Assembly: GCA_014155875.1 (NCBI GenBank)
Contig: JACEFZ010027941.1
Span: 62,001 to 126,000, forward strand
Direction of reading: 5' to 3'
DNA from: Cepaea nemoralis
Lineage: Eukaryota; Mollusca; Gastropoda; Stylommatophora; Helicidae
Length of the DNA: 64,000 bases
Shown: positions 51,521 through 64,000 of the stretch, one piece after another
Layout: every line of letters begins with the position of its first letter
Numbering within the stretch: the first letter of the stretch is position 1
The notes under the pieces: model-generated
What the model was told of the DNA's origin: nothing
Databases searched by the model: none
Seen by the model: only the letters and a program-made list of their open reading frames with translations
Translations under genes and position numbers: made by a program

Positions 51521-51966
51521 TCAAATGAAGACAGTTTTATGCAATACGTCCTTGGTCATTGGAAATTAGAAAAAATAATTCTTGCATGTTACATAGAACC
51601 AGTTCTAATATATGGCTGGGAATCCTGGACAATTAAGAATCAAGTGATTAAAATCTGGTTAGCTTTGGAGATGTGGTTTTATAGGCAAATGCTGAAAATT
51701 CTTGTACCGCCAAAATGTGTAATCTGATATTTTAACGAAGGCTAGGTCACAAAGACAACTTCCCACAAACATCAGAAAGAGGCAGTCTTCATTTTGTTGC
51801 CAGATTATGAGAAGACAGAAAGTGGAACATGTGACAACGGGAAAGATCTGTGGGAAGATAGATAGAGGAAGACAGAGAGAGAAAATCCCGTACACGAATT
51901 GGATGATGCAGTTGGAGATCGCAGGATGATCACCCACATCAGTCGGCAAGGCACTTGATGATGATG
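51521..51966 (+). mobile_element. LINE-7: 5'-truncated LINE 3' end, 12-bp TSD
   Basis: attagtgctaca occurs at 51509-51520 and 51967-51978. Between them lies the end of an endonuclease/RT LINE: CYIEPVLIYGWESWTI, LEMWFYRQMLKI, then, after frameshifts, QKEAVFILLPDYEKTE-like and VEHVTTGKICGKIDRGRQRE text and a gatgatgat tail. It is related to the LINE-3/LINE-4 group but more diverged. Before this insertion the locus read ...caactattagtgctacagcatc.... Confidence 0.88.
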
Positions 51967-52189
51967 ATTAGTGCTACAGCATCTCTCCGACCAGCAGCAG
52001 CATGGTTATATTATTCTACAAGGGTCTTCACATGAAAACCTTAAAAGTGTCATGGAAATTACAGTAACCTTGCCATTGTCTTGTCACCTATAAGTATGAT
52101 TAAGGATGTTAAGAGTTTTAAGAACGTGACATCTAGGTGCAGATGAACACGGTGACGTCACAAGAACTTTTTAAAGATGGCCATCCCCA

Positions 52190-52475
52190 CTTTTGACATG
52201 CACCAAAGAGGAGCAGCCTTCTGTTATCTGTTTGTTTGTGTGTTTTTTTTTAATCAGTGAAGGGGTGAAACCGATAGAAATTCATCGGCGAATGAAGGTC
52301 TGGTATGGTGATGCATGCCTGTCAGTCCAGCAAGTGAATGAGTGGAGTAGGAAGTTTCAAACGGCGTGACATTTGTCAGGCACACCGAGTAGTGACCCCA
52401 AAGTGGTTATACACACGACCAACAGAATGTTTTTCTACATGAATCCAAGCACTCTATTAGCACTGGATGACTTGC
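52190..52475 (+). pseudogene. Mariner-like transposase N-terminal (HTH_48-type) remnant
   Basis: The plus strand reads MAIPTFDMHQRGAAFCYLFV, then, in a shifted frame, EGVKPIEIHRRMKVWYGDAC, LSVQQVNEWSRKF. This is the first helix-turn-helix of mariner/SETMAR-type transposases (EIHRRM, YG, QV.EW..F). It decays after a stop near 52368, and no DDD catalytic region is seen. Confidence 0.65.
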
Positions 52476-52779
52476 ATTGAACGCAGTGATGACTACATCG
52501 GAAAATAATACATTTCTTCTTTTACTTTTTAAGAATATATTCACCAAATATACCACACAAAAAAAACATGTAAGGTTTTAATTTGAGGACCCCTTGCATT
52601 TTTTGGGTGGAGTAACTTGGTTCATATTTGATTTCAACACAGGAGAGCTGAAGTTTTGTCTCTGGAACTATCATGTGTGCTGCCTTTGTCTGTTGGTTGT
52701 CCAAATTTGTGAAGAACTAAGATGATGTCATTTGTCTTTACGTTTGTTTTGTTCTGAAATCAGACGCACTTCGACTGTA

Positions 52780-53215
52780 GTATGACGAGTAATGTGAGGA
52801 CAGGCATGCTTTCCGCAGAGTGGCAAGCTTCAATTCAACAATCAAAAATTGAAAACATATCTTGGATGTTCCTCAGGAACTGCTGGTGTAGAGGGAAACA
52901 GCTGGCGGACAGATTGGCTGGGTCTGTACCACTTGGTGGGGTATTGATGCATGATACGGCAGATGTTTTCAGGGCTATTTGGGATGGTGTGTATAGTGCA
53001 TAAGAACAGATAGATCATCACGGCCTGGAGAGAATGGCGCTGCAGGGAGTGACCAGAGGATCTGACCGACACTCATGGCACAGAGGAAAGACCAGACGGA
53101 CACATAATCAGAAAGGCACTGGTAACATCAGTACTGGGACACTTCGCTGTCTGTTGAAGATGATGACGCAGCACGTATACAAATGTCTCGAGTGCTGTGC
53201 TGTCGATTTTTGACT
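52780..53215 (+). mobile_element. LINE RNase H C-terminal fragment
   Basis: The frame from 52782 has CWCRGKQLADRLAGSVPLGG, like the final RNase H block (G.RGNEQADRLAG), followed by a downstream tail region (HTVNQKGTGN-type, STGTLRCLLK and CLECC near 53110-53205) as in some RNase H LINEs. It is degraded, with an in-frame stop at 53001-53003. The assignment is by motif only. Confidence 0.55.
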
Positions 53216-53244
53216 GCACGCAACTCTACTTAAGGTGAGTACCA

Positions 53245-53985
53245 GTGGCTGTCTGGGCTTCTTTCTTATACAGTATCAGTGTCTGTCTGGGTGGTGTCAT
53301 TCTTATACAGTATCAGTGGCTGTCTGGGTGGTGTCATTCTTATACAGTATCAGTGGCTGTCTGGGTGGTGTCATTCTTATACAGTATCAGTGGCTGTCTG
53401 GGTGGTGTCATTCTTATACAGTATCAGTGGCTGTCTGGGTGGTTTCATTCTTATACAGTATCAGTGGCTGTCTGGGCTTCATTCTTATACAGTATCAGTG
53501 GCTGTCTGTGTGGTGTCATTCTTATACAGTATCAGTGGCTGTCTGGGCTTCATTCTTATACAGTATCAGTGGCTGTCTGTGTGGTGTCATTCTTATACAG
53601 TATCAGAGGCTGTCTGGGCTTCATTCTTTTACAGTATCAGTGGTTGTCTGGGCTTCATTCTTATACAGTATCAGTGGCTGTCTGGGCTTCATTCTTATAC
53701 AGTATCAGTGGCTGTCTGGGTTGCTTCATTCTTATACAGTATCAGTGACTGTCTGGGCTTCATTCTTCTACAGTATCAGTGGCTGTCTGGACTTCATTCT
53801 TATACAGTATCAGTGACTGTCTGGGCTTCATTTTTATACAGCATCAGTGGCTGCCTGGGCATCATTTTTATACAGTATCAGTGGCTTTCTGGGCATCATT
53901 TTTATACAGTATCAGTGGCTGTCTGGGCTTCATTTTTATACAGTATCAGTGGTTGTCTGGGCTTTATTTTTATACAGTATTAAAG
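53245..53985. repeat. 37/34-bp minisatellite
   Basis: The core is cagtatcagtggctgtctgg, followed by gtggtgtcattcttata (37 bp) or gcttcattcttata (34 bp). The 37-mers dominate the left part and the 34-mers the right, with attttta-ending variants at the far right. Confidence 0.95.
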
Positions 53986-54078
53986 TAACCTTTTCAATGC
54001 AGGATTCCAATACTGTTGAGTTTCTGAATCTGTGGCTTCCCATTCTGACTCTTTGAGTCAATAAGTTATATCTGTCAC

Positions 54079-54280
54079 ATGTTGGAGAAGTCATGTCTGT
54101 ATATTATGTCTGTCACATGTTGCCACAAGTCATGTCTGTATATTATGTCTGTCACATGTTGCCACAAGTCATGTCTGTATATTATGTCTGTCACATGTTG
54201 GGACAAGTCATGTCTGTATATTATGTCTGTCACATGTTGGGACAAGTCATGTTTGTATATTATGGCTGTCACATTCGTTA
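54079..54280. repeat. 39-bp minisatellite, five units
   Basis: The unit is agtcatgtctgtatattatg plus tctgtcacatgttgccaca, with ggaca variants in the later copies. Confidence 0.93.
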
Positions 54281-54286
54281 CCTGTC

Positions 54287-54815
54287 ACAATAAACATGAT
54301 TTAGCCAGCAGTCTGTATGTAATGTAACCATGTCAGATATGTACACAATAAACATGATTTAGCCAGCAGTCTGTATGTAATGTAACCATGTCAGATATGT
54401 ACACAATAAACATGATTTAGTCAGCAGTCTGTATGTAATGTAACCATGTCAGACATGTACACAATAAACATGATTTAACCAGCAGTCTGTATGTAATGTA
54501 ACCATGTCAGATATGTACACAATAAACATGATCTAGCCAGCAGTATGTATGTAATATAACCATGTCAGATATGTACACAATAAACATGATTTAGCCAGCA
54601 GTCTGTATGTAATATAACCATGTCACATATGTACACAATAAACATGATTTAGCCAGCAGTCTGTATGTAATATAACCATGTCACATATGTACACAATAAA
54701 CATGATTTAGCCAGCAGTCTGTATGTAATATAACCATGTCACATATGTACACAATAAACATGATTTAGCCAGCAGTCTGTATGTAATGTAACCATGTCAG
54801 ATATGTACACAATAA
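54287..54815. repeat. 58-bp minisatellite, about nine units
   Basis: The unit is acaataaacatgatttagcc, agcagtctgtatgtaatgta, accatgtcagatatgtac. Each copy contains an AATAAA polyadenylation hexamer on the plus strand. Confidence 0.95.
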
Positions 54816-54949
54816 AATCTATAGAAAGGGCATATATTCTCTTATAATGTTTTTTTTAAAGAAAATAACACCCACGTTATTGACAATGGTTGTTATTTCT
54901 CCCTGTCTTCTTCTGACTGCTCAGATTATTGTTCATTGATTTTCTTCGT

Positions 54950-55218
54950 TTGCTTGCTTTGAACTCAAGGGTAGTCCATCACAAGCTACTACTTCTAGTG
55001 TACTAGACTCATTTTTCCTTGTGGATTAGCATTTCCAATTGCCAGTGTCCCTCGCCACCATGCAAACCGACTCCAACATTCAGAGGTACTTGTAATTTAT
55101 ATCCCAAGTCAAGGACCAGAAGTCTACAATTTATTACACCTGGCCGGTGTAGGGGTTGAAACCGCTCCAGCACACCGGAAGTTTAAGAATGAGCGCTATT
55201 ATCCATTCCGCCGTGCTT
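54950..55218 (-). mobile_element. tRNA-derived SINE, copy B
   Basis: On the minus strand it contains ggtttcaacccctacaccgg (B box), taattacaagtacctctgaa, caattggaaatgctaatcc and cttgagttcaaagc, matching SINE copy A at 40611-40930. The A-box side is poorly preserved. The LINE-like tail of copy A is not evident here. Confidence 0.75.
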
Positions 55219-55264
55219 AAATCATTGGTCATGTGATATGTGTAACCCCTCTGCCGTGTGTCCA

Positions 55265-55543
55265 GCGTGACGAGGTAGATGAGCTTGAGTGTTCCAATGA
55301 GGACACTTAACATACTACAGTGGAATGCCGAAGGAGTTTATAACAAGAAAGTCCCACTGAGAAAGGGTCTTCATCAAGATAGAATAGATGTGGCATGCAT
55401 TCAAGAGACACACCTCAACGCCAATCGCAAATTCTCAGTCAGAGGATATCAGGTCACACGTTTCGACCGCGAAGTACTCAAAGGAGGAGTTCTAATACTT
55501 AGATGAAATACAATACCTTGCAGCGAAATATTTGTGATCTCTG
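55265..55543 (+). mobile_element. LINE-6 (Jockey-like), first part: start of EEP endonuclease
   Basis: The frame from 55279 reads TLNILQWNAEGVYNKKVPL, RIDVACIQETHLNANRKFSV and VLKGGVLIL, the opening blocks of a Jockey-type endonuclease (QWN and QETH motifs). A stop follows at 55504 (ILR*NTIPCSEIFVIS), after which the same frame runs to 55543. There it is split by element X2 and resumes at 61299 as DNQTEIIGVDI. Confidence 0.85.
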
Positions 55544-58500
55544 TGTGACGAAACGGACTAGATTCAGTCTGTCCTCTGCATTATTTCCCTTTGGTCGGAA
55601 TACGACGGGTTGGTCTCCCTTGAAATTGTGACTATAACTAAGGAAATCCCCGGTTAAAATAGTCGGTGACGTCATAAGTCCGGAGAGTTCGAGAAACGTC
55701 TCGAAACTTCGCGAAGGGACTGGGCAAGGTGCGTATGTGATATTGCTGTCACGCTGGACCCACAATTGCCTCAGGGAACACGGGATTCAGGATTTCTCCG
55801 TGATCCATGTGATTCTCCAGGCTTAGGATGTGATTGTGAATGCGCACTGAGCTGTCCGAGGTTAGTCGCCTTCCAGATCTTGTCAAAGACAGCCGCGATT
55901 CACTGGGTGCTAGAAAGTGATGTCTTTTCATCCGTCAGCAAAGCGGGACATGTGCAGTCAAGGGATGTGGTGATCTAGTATCTAAGGTATTTTCCTCCTA
56001 CAATATTAGTTAAATAAAACGCTGGCAGTTAAAATACTTTAAGCACCGAACGTAAACTAATTCTCTCCATGACGCGAGTAAATTTTCCTCCGCGTATCTG
56101 CATTTCTGAGTAGCGCTATCGATCAGCTAGGAAATATTTAGGTCAGCCGTCGGTAAGAGAACACCTGTTGTGTGTTTGTAAACATCAGGCGTGTTTAATG
56201 TCACATCGGCTTGGCGGTGTAAAATTTATGTAATTTAGCTGATAGAATTAAATCTATTAGATTACCATTATATGCATTGTTAGAAAAAGGTACGATGATG
56301 TTATCACTGCTATGTGTAAGTAGATTTGAGGTATTTTAACAGCTTTGAAGCAAGTGTGTTAACTATCTTGTTAGTGAATATATTCTTAGGACAGTGAGGG
56401 ATTTTGCCACTAGTTAGATTATATAATGCTAAAGGCAGTAATAGTGATAAGTGATTAGCTTGAGCTAGCCAGTAATGTGTTGTTTGCTTAGCTAGTAAAT
56501 GCGATAATGTATGCCTTAAGTAAGTGGTGTTTCCTAATTCCTGGAATCAAAGTGTTTGTGATTTCATTGGGATATGAAGGTAAGTATTTGCTGAGTAAAG
56601 ATGCCAGTACTATTCCACCTTTAGGTAGTAATGTATTATATTTATTTGATAGGAAGTACCGGTAGATTTCTAATATTATTACCAGTTATATGCTACCCGC
56701 ATAAATGAATAGGCATGCCTGATGGTGCATATAAGGTCTGTTAGACCGACTGGTTATTTGGCTATACGGCTGAGGGAATCTGCGTGCCCGATCGTGGTTT
56801 TAATGTGCGGCCTGTACGACCGTCGATTGATTTGCCTATCCGACCAACGTGAGTGCGAAACCGAGGAGTGAATTAACATACCCGACCGAGAGCGATGCGA
56901 CGCTCTGTCATCGAGACCGTTGCGCTAATGATGATCCGAACTTCGAACAGAATCTTGTCTGTCTCTACAACTCTTCTCTTCTATAACCCTGACTCTGTTG
57001 GTGGGATAACTTAACCACTAGGATGTGGTAGTTACAGCCAAGCCATTTAAGCCTCCTATGAGGGGGGACTGGAGATTTACGGGATGATGGGCTGGATGCC
57101 ACTCTAACATGGACGACGTGGTCTAACTCGCCACGGAACAAGGTTCTCTTTTTCCACAGCAGCTGTGGGGAAGATTACTTGGTGGATGGCCACCATATCT
57201 GTGATAGACCTACAGACTTGACCGTCAGAGGTGAAGGTCAATTAATAAAGGTCAAACCTGTTCTGGGACAGAGATACCAGGACGAGAAAACTGTTGCTTT
57301 CGTTTGAGTTTGTTAATTAGTTTTAACAATTCATGTAGATAATTTATTAATGTGAGATAATCATTAATGAGTTATGTGTAATTAATTAGTCAATGGGTTA
57401 AGTGAGTAATTAATTGTTGAGTTGTGCGTAAGGAAGATATGTCCGGCTGGGCACCTCCTAGATTATGTAATCTCTACACGGAAAGTTGAGTAGGTGTATT
57501 TTAGGATTGTGGTTGGTTAGGTTAGTAGTTGGAGTGATGGAGTGGTATAGCGCCAGGTAGAGGATACATGACAGAGTCAAACAGTCTACTTTGGTGCTAT
57601 CGGGCCAGCAGTGCCCAGACGAGTTGCTTGACTATATACTTGTGTACTATTGCTTTCTCTTACACCCTCATGCCTGTACCTTGTAATTAAGAGAGTTGTT
57701 CTAATATGTTGATGATCTCATAGAACATATATGATATATGTGCATACCTCTGATGCATGAGTCACAGTTGAGATGCATGTTAGTCTTAAGTTGTAGTCAG
57801 GTACTCACACCGACCTCCATGTTTCAGGATCTGTTATATATATCTAGTGGAGATTTATGAGTTCAACCATAAACTCAAGAGGACCAACTCACTCCAGTGC
57901 CAGTCATCGAATGTTTGAGGCATTACTGGGAGTGGTCATCTGAATCTGCCAAGGTCACCACTTGAGAGAAACTGAGTGCAGAATGATACGGTGGGTATAA
58001 CTTAAGACCACCGCTACAGGTCCGACGTAGATTTAGTCAAGCGATCCAGGTAGGGTCCAGGACTGAAGCGTCTTTGGAGTCGCACCGGTAAGATACTGGT
58101 GCAGTTCTACAATACTCAAAGATGACTTGTGAACTCTCAATGAAATGAATTCCAGTTGTGTTGCTGAGAGTGAATGCTGTTTACCAGTCACGACAATGGC
58201 CAGTTTATTATGTTTCCGGCCCGGCTGGGTCGTCATGGGACACATTGTATAACTTCATGTTACTTATGTTGTGAATCTACAGTTGTGAACCGTACTGAAG
58301 CCGAAAATGGGTCAAGTGACCTATAACAGTGATTTGCTTAGTCTGTTGAACACCGGAGTAACATTCGTGTTTGGGTAGGGATCCATTCCTAGGTGTTGGT
58401 GGACAAGGATAGTGTATGTGTGAAGGTAGTAGATACCTACAGAACTGTGTAGAACAGAGACATGTGATTTAGTTGAGTTCTTACAATCACCTGTTGGAAA

Positions 58501-59242
58501 ATTCAATTGTGCCAATGTTGTGATATGGAGCCAGCGCTCCAGTGATAGGTTGCAGACAGTTTTCCCATTAACTTGAGAAGCCGAACAGCAACCAGGCTCT
58601 TAGATACGAGTGTCTTGTGCTATAGTACTTTTCTTCAATTGGGTACATCTAGAATCCTAGAGTCGGCCCAGACGTCATCAGCGGAGTGGAACTTGTGAGA
58701 TACGTCATCGAGGGATGACCAACGTACTTGAGTGAAGTGTCCGTCAGGCATTAGTGATACACCTGACCAGTCCGAGATCTTACTCACAGTGGGAGGAGAG
58801 AACTTCAGAAGGGACTACGCCTTGGACTTCTTTTACACTGGAGGTTCATCGGGTGAGTCGTTAGCAACGACGGGACGACGGCAGTTACTGAAGTCACATG
58901 CTCCGTGATGAAGACTGATCATTGCTAAATCTTCTCGCTGTTCTCCGGCAGCTGTATATAGATTGTCTTCTATCCAGGCTTTTCAACCATCCCTCTCTTA
59001 GTTCAGTTGACGTATTCAGAAACTAAATTTTGCTTTGTTAGCCATGGTTTCGAGTATCAGTATGATTGTTGTCTTGTCCGAGCCCCCTGTGGGTAGGAAT
59101 CCATAGGTGGGGAGGGGAAGGTCAGCTGTCCCGGCTTGTGTGGGGCCTTGTAGATGTAAAGTCCTATTGGGGTGGTCGGAGCAAAGGCTGGGGATATTAA
59201 CTATAGTAACATACCTGTCCAAGCCCCGGGGGTCTTGTTACA
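55544..59242 (+). mobile_element. Element X2: 3.70 kb, second copy of the non-coding TG...CA element
   Basis: It begins tgtgacgaaacgg after ctctg (55539-55543) and ends gggtcttgttaca before ctctg (59243-59247), so it has its own 5-bp TSD, different from that of X1. It is collinear with X1 over its full length in the same orientation, with many indels. A strong donor-like AAGGTAAGT lies at 56577-56585 and the shared acceptor tttcaggatctgttat has AG at 57826-57827. A polyadenylation-like aactaaat stretch lies near the end (about 59020). No frame exceeds about 120 codons and none is recognisable. The divergence from X1 shows an old, multicopy family. Confidence 0.82.
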
Positions 59243-59247
59243 CTCTG

Positions 59248-61290
59248 TCGTGTCCTCCTTTACAGTGTCGTCCCTGGAGTGAAGAGAGCCGACACCCACA
59301 TTATAATATTTTTTCCCTCTCAATATTCTGGAGAATCCACCAGCTTCCGTCCAACACACTCCATCAGCCTATGGACACCTTTTCCTATCACTCTCTCACT
59401 GTCGTACTATGCCCCCTTCTCATACTTCCCCAACGCAACATACTCAACAACTCTTGCTTCTAGAAATTAATAAAGAGTACTTTATTAAAATAAAAGTGTA
59501 ACGTATATGAGACGTGTATGTGAAGAAAATGTGTGACGTGTTCTATAAAGTGTGTAGACTCTGACTCTCAGACAGCAACCCAGTCAGCTGATCCCAGCAA
59601 AGATAGACCACAGCACGTTACGTCAGAACATGTACTTCTCACCCGTTGCCGAAACCATCTTGCCGGATACTGCTTTGCCTCTGTAGACCTCTGGTAATCC
59701 AATTTCATGAACATCCGAAATAGACACCGGTGGTATTAACAGTTAATCATGGACCGGTTGCCCTCTACCCAATGTCCGTTCCTAACGTTCCTTAACAAAC
59801 TGCACAAGTCTTTTGTAGTGTGTACGCAGTTAGTTAGTTAGTTAGTTAGTCGACAGATCATCCTCGTTGCACATCGAACCATTCAGTCCATAAGTGCTAA
59901 TTTCTAATGTTAATTGTTGCTATACTAACACTAGGTACTCTTAGCCGGTTCTCGGTTCGTTACTACTGTCTAATGCTGTGTGGTGCATCAGTATGCATCA
60001 CTCTCTTTGATGAATCAATTTCCTTCTAGCGTAAGTTACGTTCTGTATGCAACTCTAGTGACTCTTGAACTGGTGTTCTTCCTAATGGGTTTGGATTCTT
60101 TCCCAAAAACTTGTTGAGTTTCCTTGGATCTGGTAGGGAACCTAGGATAGAAACAACACATCTGGTGATAGTACTAGTCACTGATCCTTTCGGCTGAGTG
60201 TAAGCCTATCACCTTGCTTAATGATCTTTAGCTAACTAGAATTAGTCATAGAGCAGATTAGCTACCCACCTAGAGTCGAATCAGGCTATGACAAAGGAAA
60301 AATCACCAAACAGAATGCGGAACCCCGCCCACCAGGGACACCTACTGGAAGATCCCAATTATCCCTCATTACTCAATTAGTAAAGCTATCAACACTTCAC
60401 TAATCTATTCTAGCTAACAGAGCCAAGTATCACTTCACTACTCTAGCTAGTTTCCACTAACAGTGCTAATCATCACACTATAGTTTAACAAAGCCACAGT
60501 CTATAGTAATTATAACGAATATATTATAATAAGTTATACCTTAAATGGCACTCCTGCAGTCCTATAAATCATATCTACATCTGCCATATAGGCACGTGTA
60601 AAATTAAGTCACTAATTAACACACGGTAGATATTATTTCCACTGGCACTGCAGTGCCCTGCACTCTGTCTAGAGCATTATTCAAGTCCACCCTAGTTGAT
60701 CTCAACTCGAGTTTATATGGCAAACTACCAAAGTTGTCCACGTGACGTTATCCTTTACTCCCCCACACAGGTGGCACAGTGGCAAATCATCCCCTGTCAA
60801 GAACTATTTTCCTGGCTTAAATCCTGTCAAAGTTGTCAGTAATTGCCTAGATTCTCAAAACAAGCCAGCTAGTTTCTGTAAACTCCCAACCAAGAGTTTC
60901 GATACCAAGCTGCCAATCATCTTGATGTTCCGGAAACCAAGAATTGACAGATGCACTGTTTTCCGTATTAGGTACTTCCGTTTTACATCTGCCCCTGTGA
61001 TCTCACGGCTTCCATCTGCATTCAAATGTTGACAAACTTGTCACTCTTCTGTTCCGTGGTGACAATCCCAGCAGCCATTTCCGTCTGATGTCCGGCAGTA
61101 TAGATGACAAACGGAACCATTCCATATCCTTCTCCCTCACCACCAAATGTGTTTATGGGCTGACACGATGTAACCTGTACATCTGTGTTTACTCTGTTAG
61201 TACAAATAGATGTCGCTGGTCGATCGTCCGCTTAATCCGAAAATCCTCTGTAATAATCAACCGGATAAACACACGGTTTCATTTTGTGAC
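59248..61290. other. Segment Y: ~2.0 kb of unknown origin between X2 and the rest of LINE-6
   Basis: The LINE-6 frame resumes only after a further ctctg at 61294-61298. The 8-mer acactctg occurs at 59240-59247 and 61291-61298, so Y looks like a separate insertion into the right flank of X2. It starts tcgtgtcctcc and ends tttcattttgtgac, with no terminal inverted repeat. It contains a LINE-A tail piece (59830-59898) and text resembling 23458-23494. There are no coding frames of note. Confidence 0.55.
59830..59898 (-). mobile_element. LINE family A, extreme 5'-truncated tail
   Basis: gttagttagttagttagtcg followed by acagatcatcctcgttgcac and cattcagtccataagtgct is the reverse complement of the last ~68 bases of family A (compare 27176-27237). 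No clear TSD. Confidence 0.9.
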
Positions 61291-61298
61291 ACACTCTG

Positions 61299-62071
<773 letters not shown>

Positions 62072-62087
62072 TGTATATATATATATA

Positions 62088-63125
<1,038 letters not shown>

Positions 63126-63129
63126 GGTA

Positions 63130-64000
63130 AATGGAGGAGGGAGGAGGAAGAGGGAGGTGGAGGAGGGAAGAGGAGGGAGGAGGAGGGAGGAGGAGACAGG
63201 AGGAATAGGAGGGAGGAGGAGGGATTAGGAAGAGGAGGGAGGAGTAGGGTGGAGGAGGAGGGGGAGGAGGAGGGAGGAGGAAGAGGGAGAAGGAAGGAGG
63301 AGGAGATCGCAGGAGGAGGAGGAGGAGGAGAGGGAGGAGGAGGAGGGAGAGGGAGGAGGAGGGAGGAGGAGGAGAGAGTAGGCGGAGGGAGGAGGCGGAG
63401 GGAGCAGGAAGAGGGAGGAAGAGGGAGGAGGAGGAGGGAGGAGAAGGAGGAGGGAGGAGTAGAGAGTGGGAGGAGGGAGGAGGCGGAGGGAGGAAGAGGG
63501 AGGAGGAAGAGGGAGAAGGAGGAGGGAGGAGAAGGAGGGAAGAGGATGAGAGGGAGGAGGAGGAAGAGGGAGGAGGAGGAATGTGAAGGGAGGAGGTAGA
63601 GGGAGGAGGAGGAGGAGGGAGGAGGATAGAGGAGGAGGAGGGATGAGGAGGAAGAGGGAGGAGGAGGAATGTGAAGGGAGGAGGAGGGAGGAGGTAGAGA
63701 GAGGAGGAGGAGGGAGGAGGAGAATGGAGGAGGAGGGATGAGGAGGAGAGGAGGAGGAGGGGGAGGAGGAGGGAGGAAGAAGGAGGAGGGAGGAAGACGG
63801 ATGAGGGGGAGGAGGGAGGGGTAGGAGGGGGAGGAGGAGAAGGGAGGAGAAGGGAGGAGGAGGAGGGAGCAGGAGGAAGGAGGAGGGAGGAGGAGGAGGA
63901 AGAGGGAGGAGGAGGGAGGAGGAAGAGAGAGGAGGGAGGAGGAAGAGAGAGGAGGGAGGAGGAGGGAGAAGAGATAGGCGGAGAGAGGAGGAGGAGGGAG
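63130..64000. repeat. GGA-rich polypurine tract
   Basis: About 870 bases of ggaggagggagga-type sequence to the window edge, almost pure purine on the plus strand. The Gly/Arg/Glu frame through it is an artefact. The tract may adopt triplex structure. Confidence 0.95.

Noticed and set aside
52782..53003. Independent host gene of 73 codons
   Set aside because: The ADRLAG block and following text match a LINE RNase H C-terminus better, and neighbouring sequence continues the same homology in other frames.
40611..55218. Further hammerhead motifs near the SINEs or elsewhere
   Set aside because: I scanned both strands for ctga.ga followed by gaaa with pairing flanks and found no second convincing case. 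A covariance-model scan could still find one.

Overview
The window looks like intergenic DNA from a large, repeat-rich animal genome, most likely a mollusc and perhaps a gastropod. This rests on an AIG1/GIMAP-type GTPase gene, several endonuclease/reverse-transcriptase LINE families of the kind often annotated in molluscan genomes as 'craniofacial development protein 2-like', tRNA-derived SINEs, Tc1/mariner and hAT relics, very long minisatellites, and spliceosomal splice-site signals. There are no bacterial operons, ribosome binding sites or CRISPR arrays. The taxonomic call is inference. Only one host gene is plausibly intact in its core (GIMAP-like, 1433-3334, minus strand). Two other host-gene remnants are visible: a rearranged ETFRF1/LYRM5 exon near 51.1-51.5 kb and a possible EGF-like exon near 26.9-27.0 kb.

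Layout. 1-1385: decayed Jockey-like LINE fragment abutting the GIMAP gene. 3.5-14 kb: microsatellites, an inverted pair of a ~0.6 kb repeat (3887-4486 and 12917-13489), a 5'-truncated RNase H-bearing LINE with a 13-bp target-site duplication (TSD), a decayed antisense LINE, and a hammerhead self-cleaving ribozyme motif at 11421-11478 just downstream of a tRNA-Val-like stretch. 14.3-21.6 kb: an endonuclease/RT/zinc-finger LINE split by a 3.66 kb non-coding TG...CA element ('X1', 15527-19187) with a 5-bp TSD. 21.9-26.3 kb: Tc1 remnant, (TA)n tracts and a second LINE family. 27.2-29.2 kb: second copy of the RNase H LINE, minus strand, with its own TSD. 30.4-32.5 kb: Jockey-like LINE split by a 496-bp hAT MITE. 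34.9-39.2 kb: a LINE copy split by a nearly full-length LINE of another family. 40-54.8 kb: a cluster of minisatellites including a ~6.3 kb array of a 36-bp unit. 55.3-62 kb: a LINE whose endonuclease frame is split by a second X element (55544-59242) and by a further ~2.0 kb segment. 62.1-64 kb: a LINE 3' end, (TA)n and a GGA-rich polypurine tract.

The organising theme is nesting. At four places the reading frame of a broken LINE resumes exactly after an insertion, which fixes element ends and TSDs to the base. These are X1 in LINE-2 (TSD cccgc), LINE-4 in LINE-3b (TSD tgggacaat), the hAT MITE in LINE-5 (TSD gtctaagc), and X2 plus segment Y in LINE-6 (ctctg). The strongest candidates for something under-described are the hammerhead ribozyme and the X family: about 3.7 kb, non-coding, with LTR-like termini and conserved splice-like signals.

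Limits: everything was read by eye. Ends without a TSD are approximate, family assignments come from recognisable protein motifs, and no similarity search or folding calculation was run.
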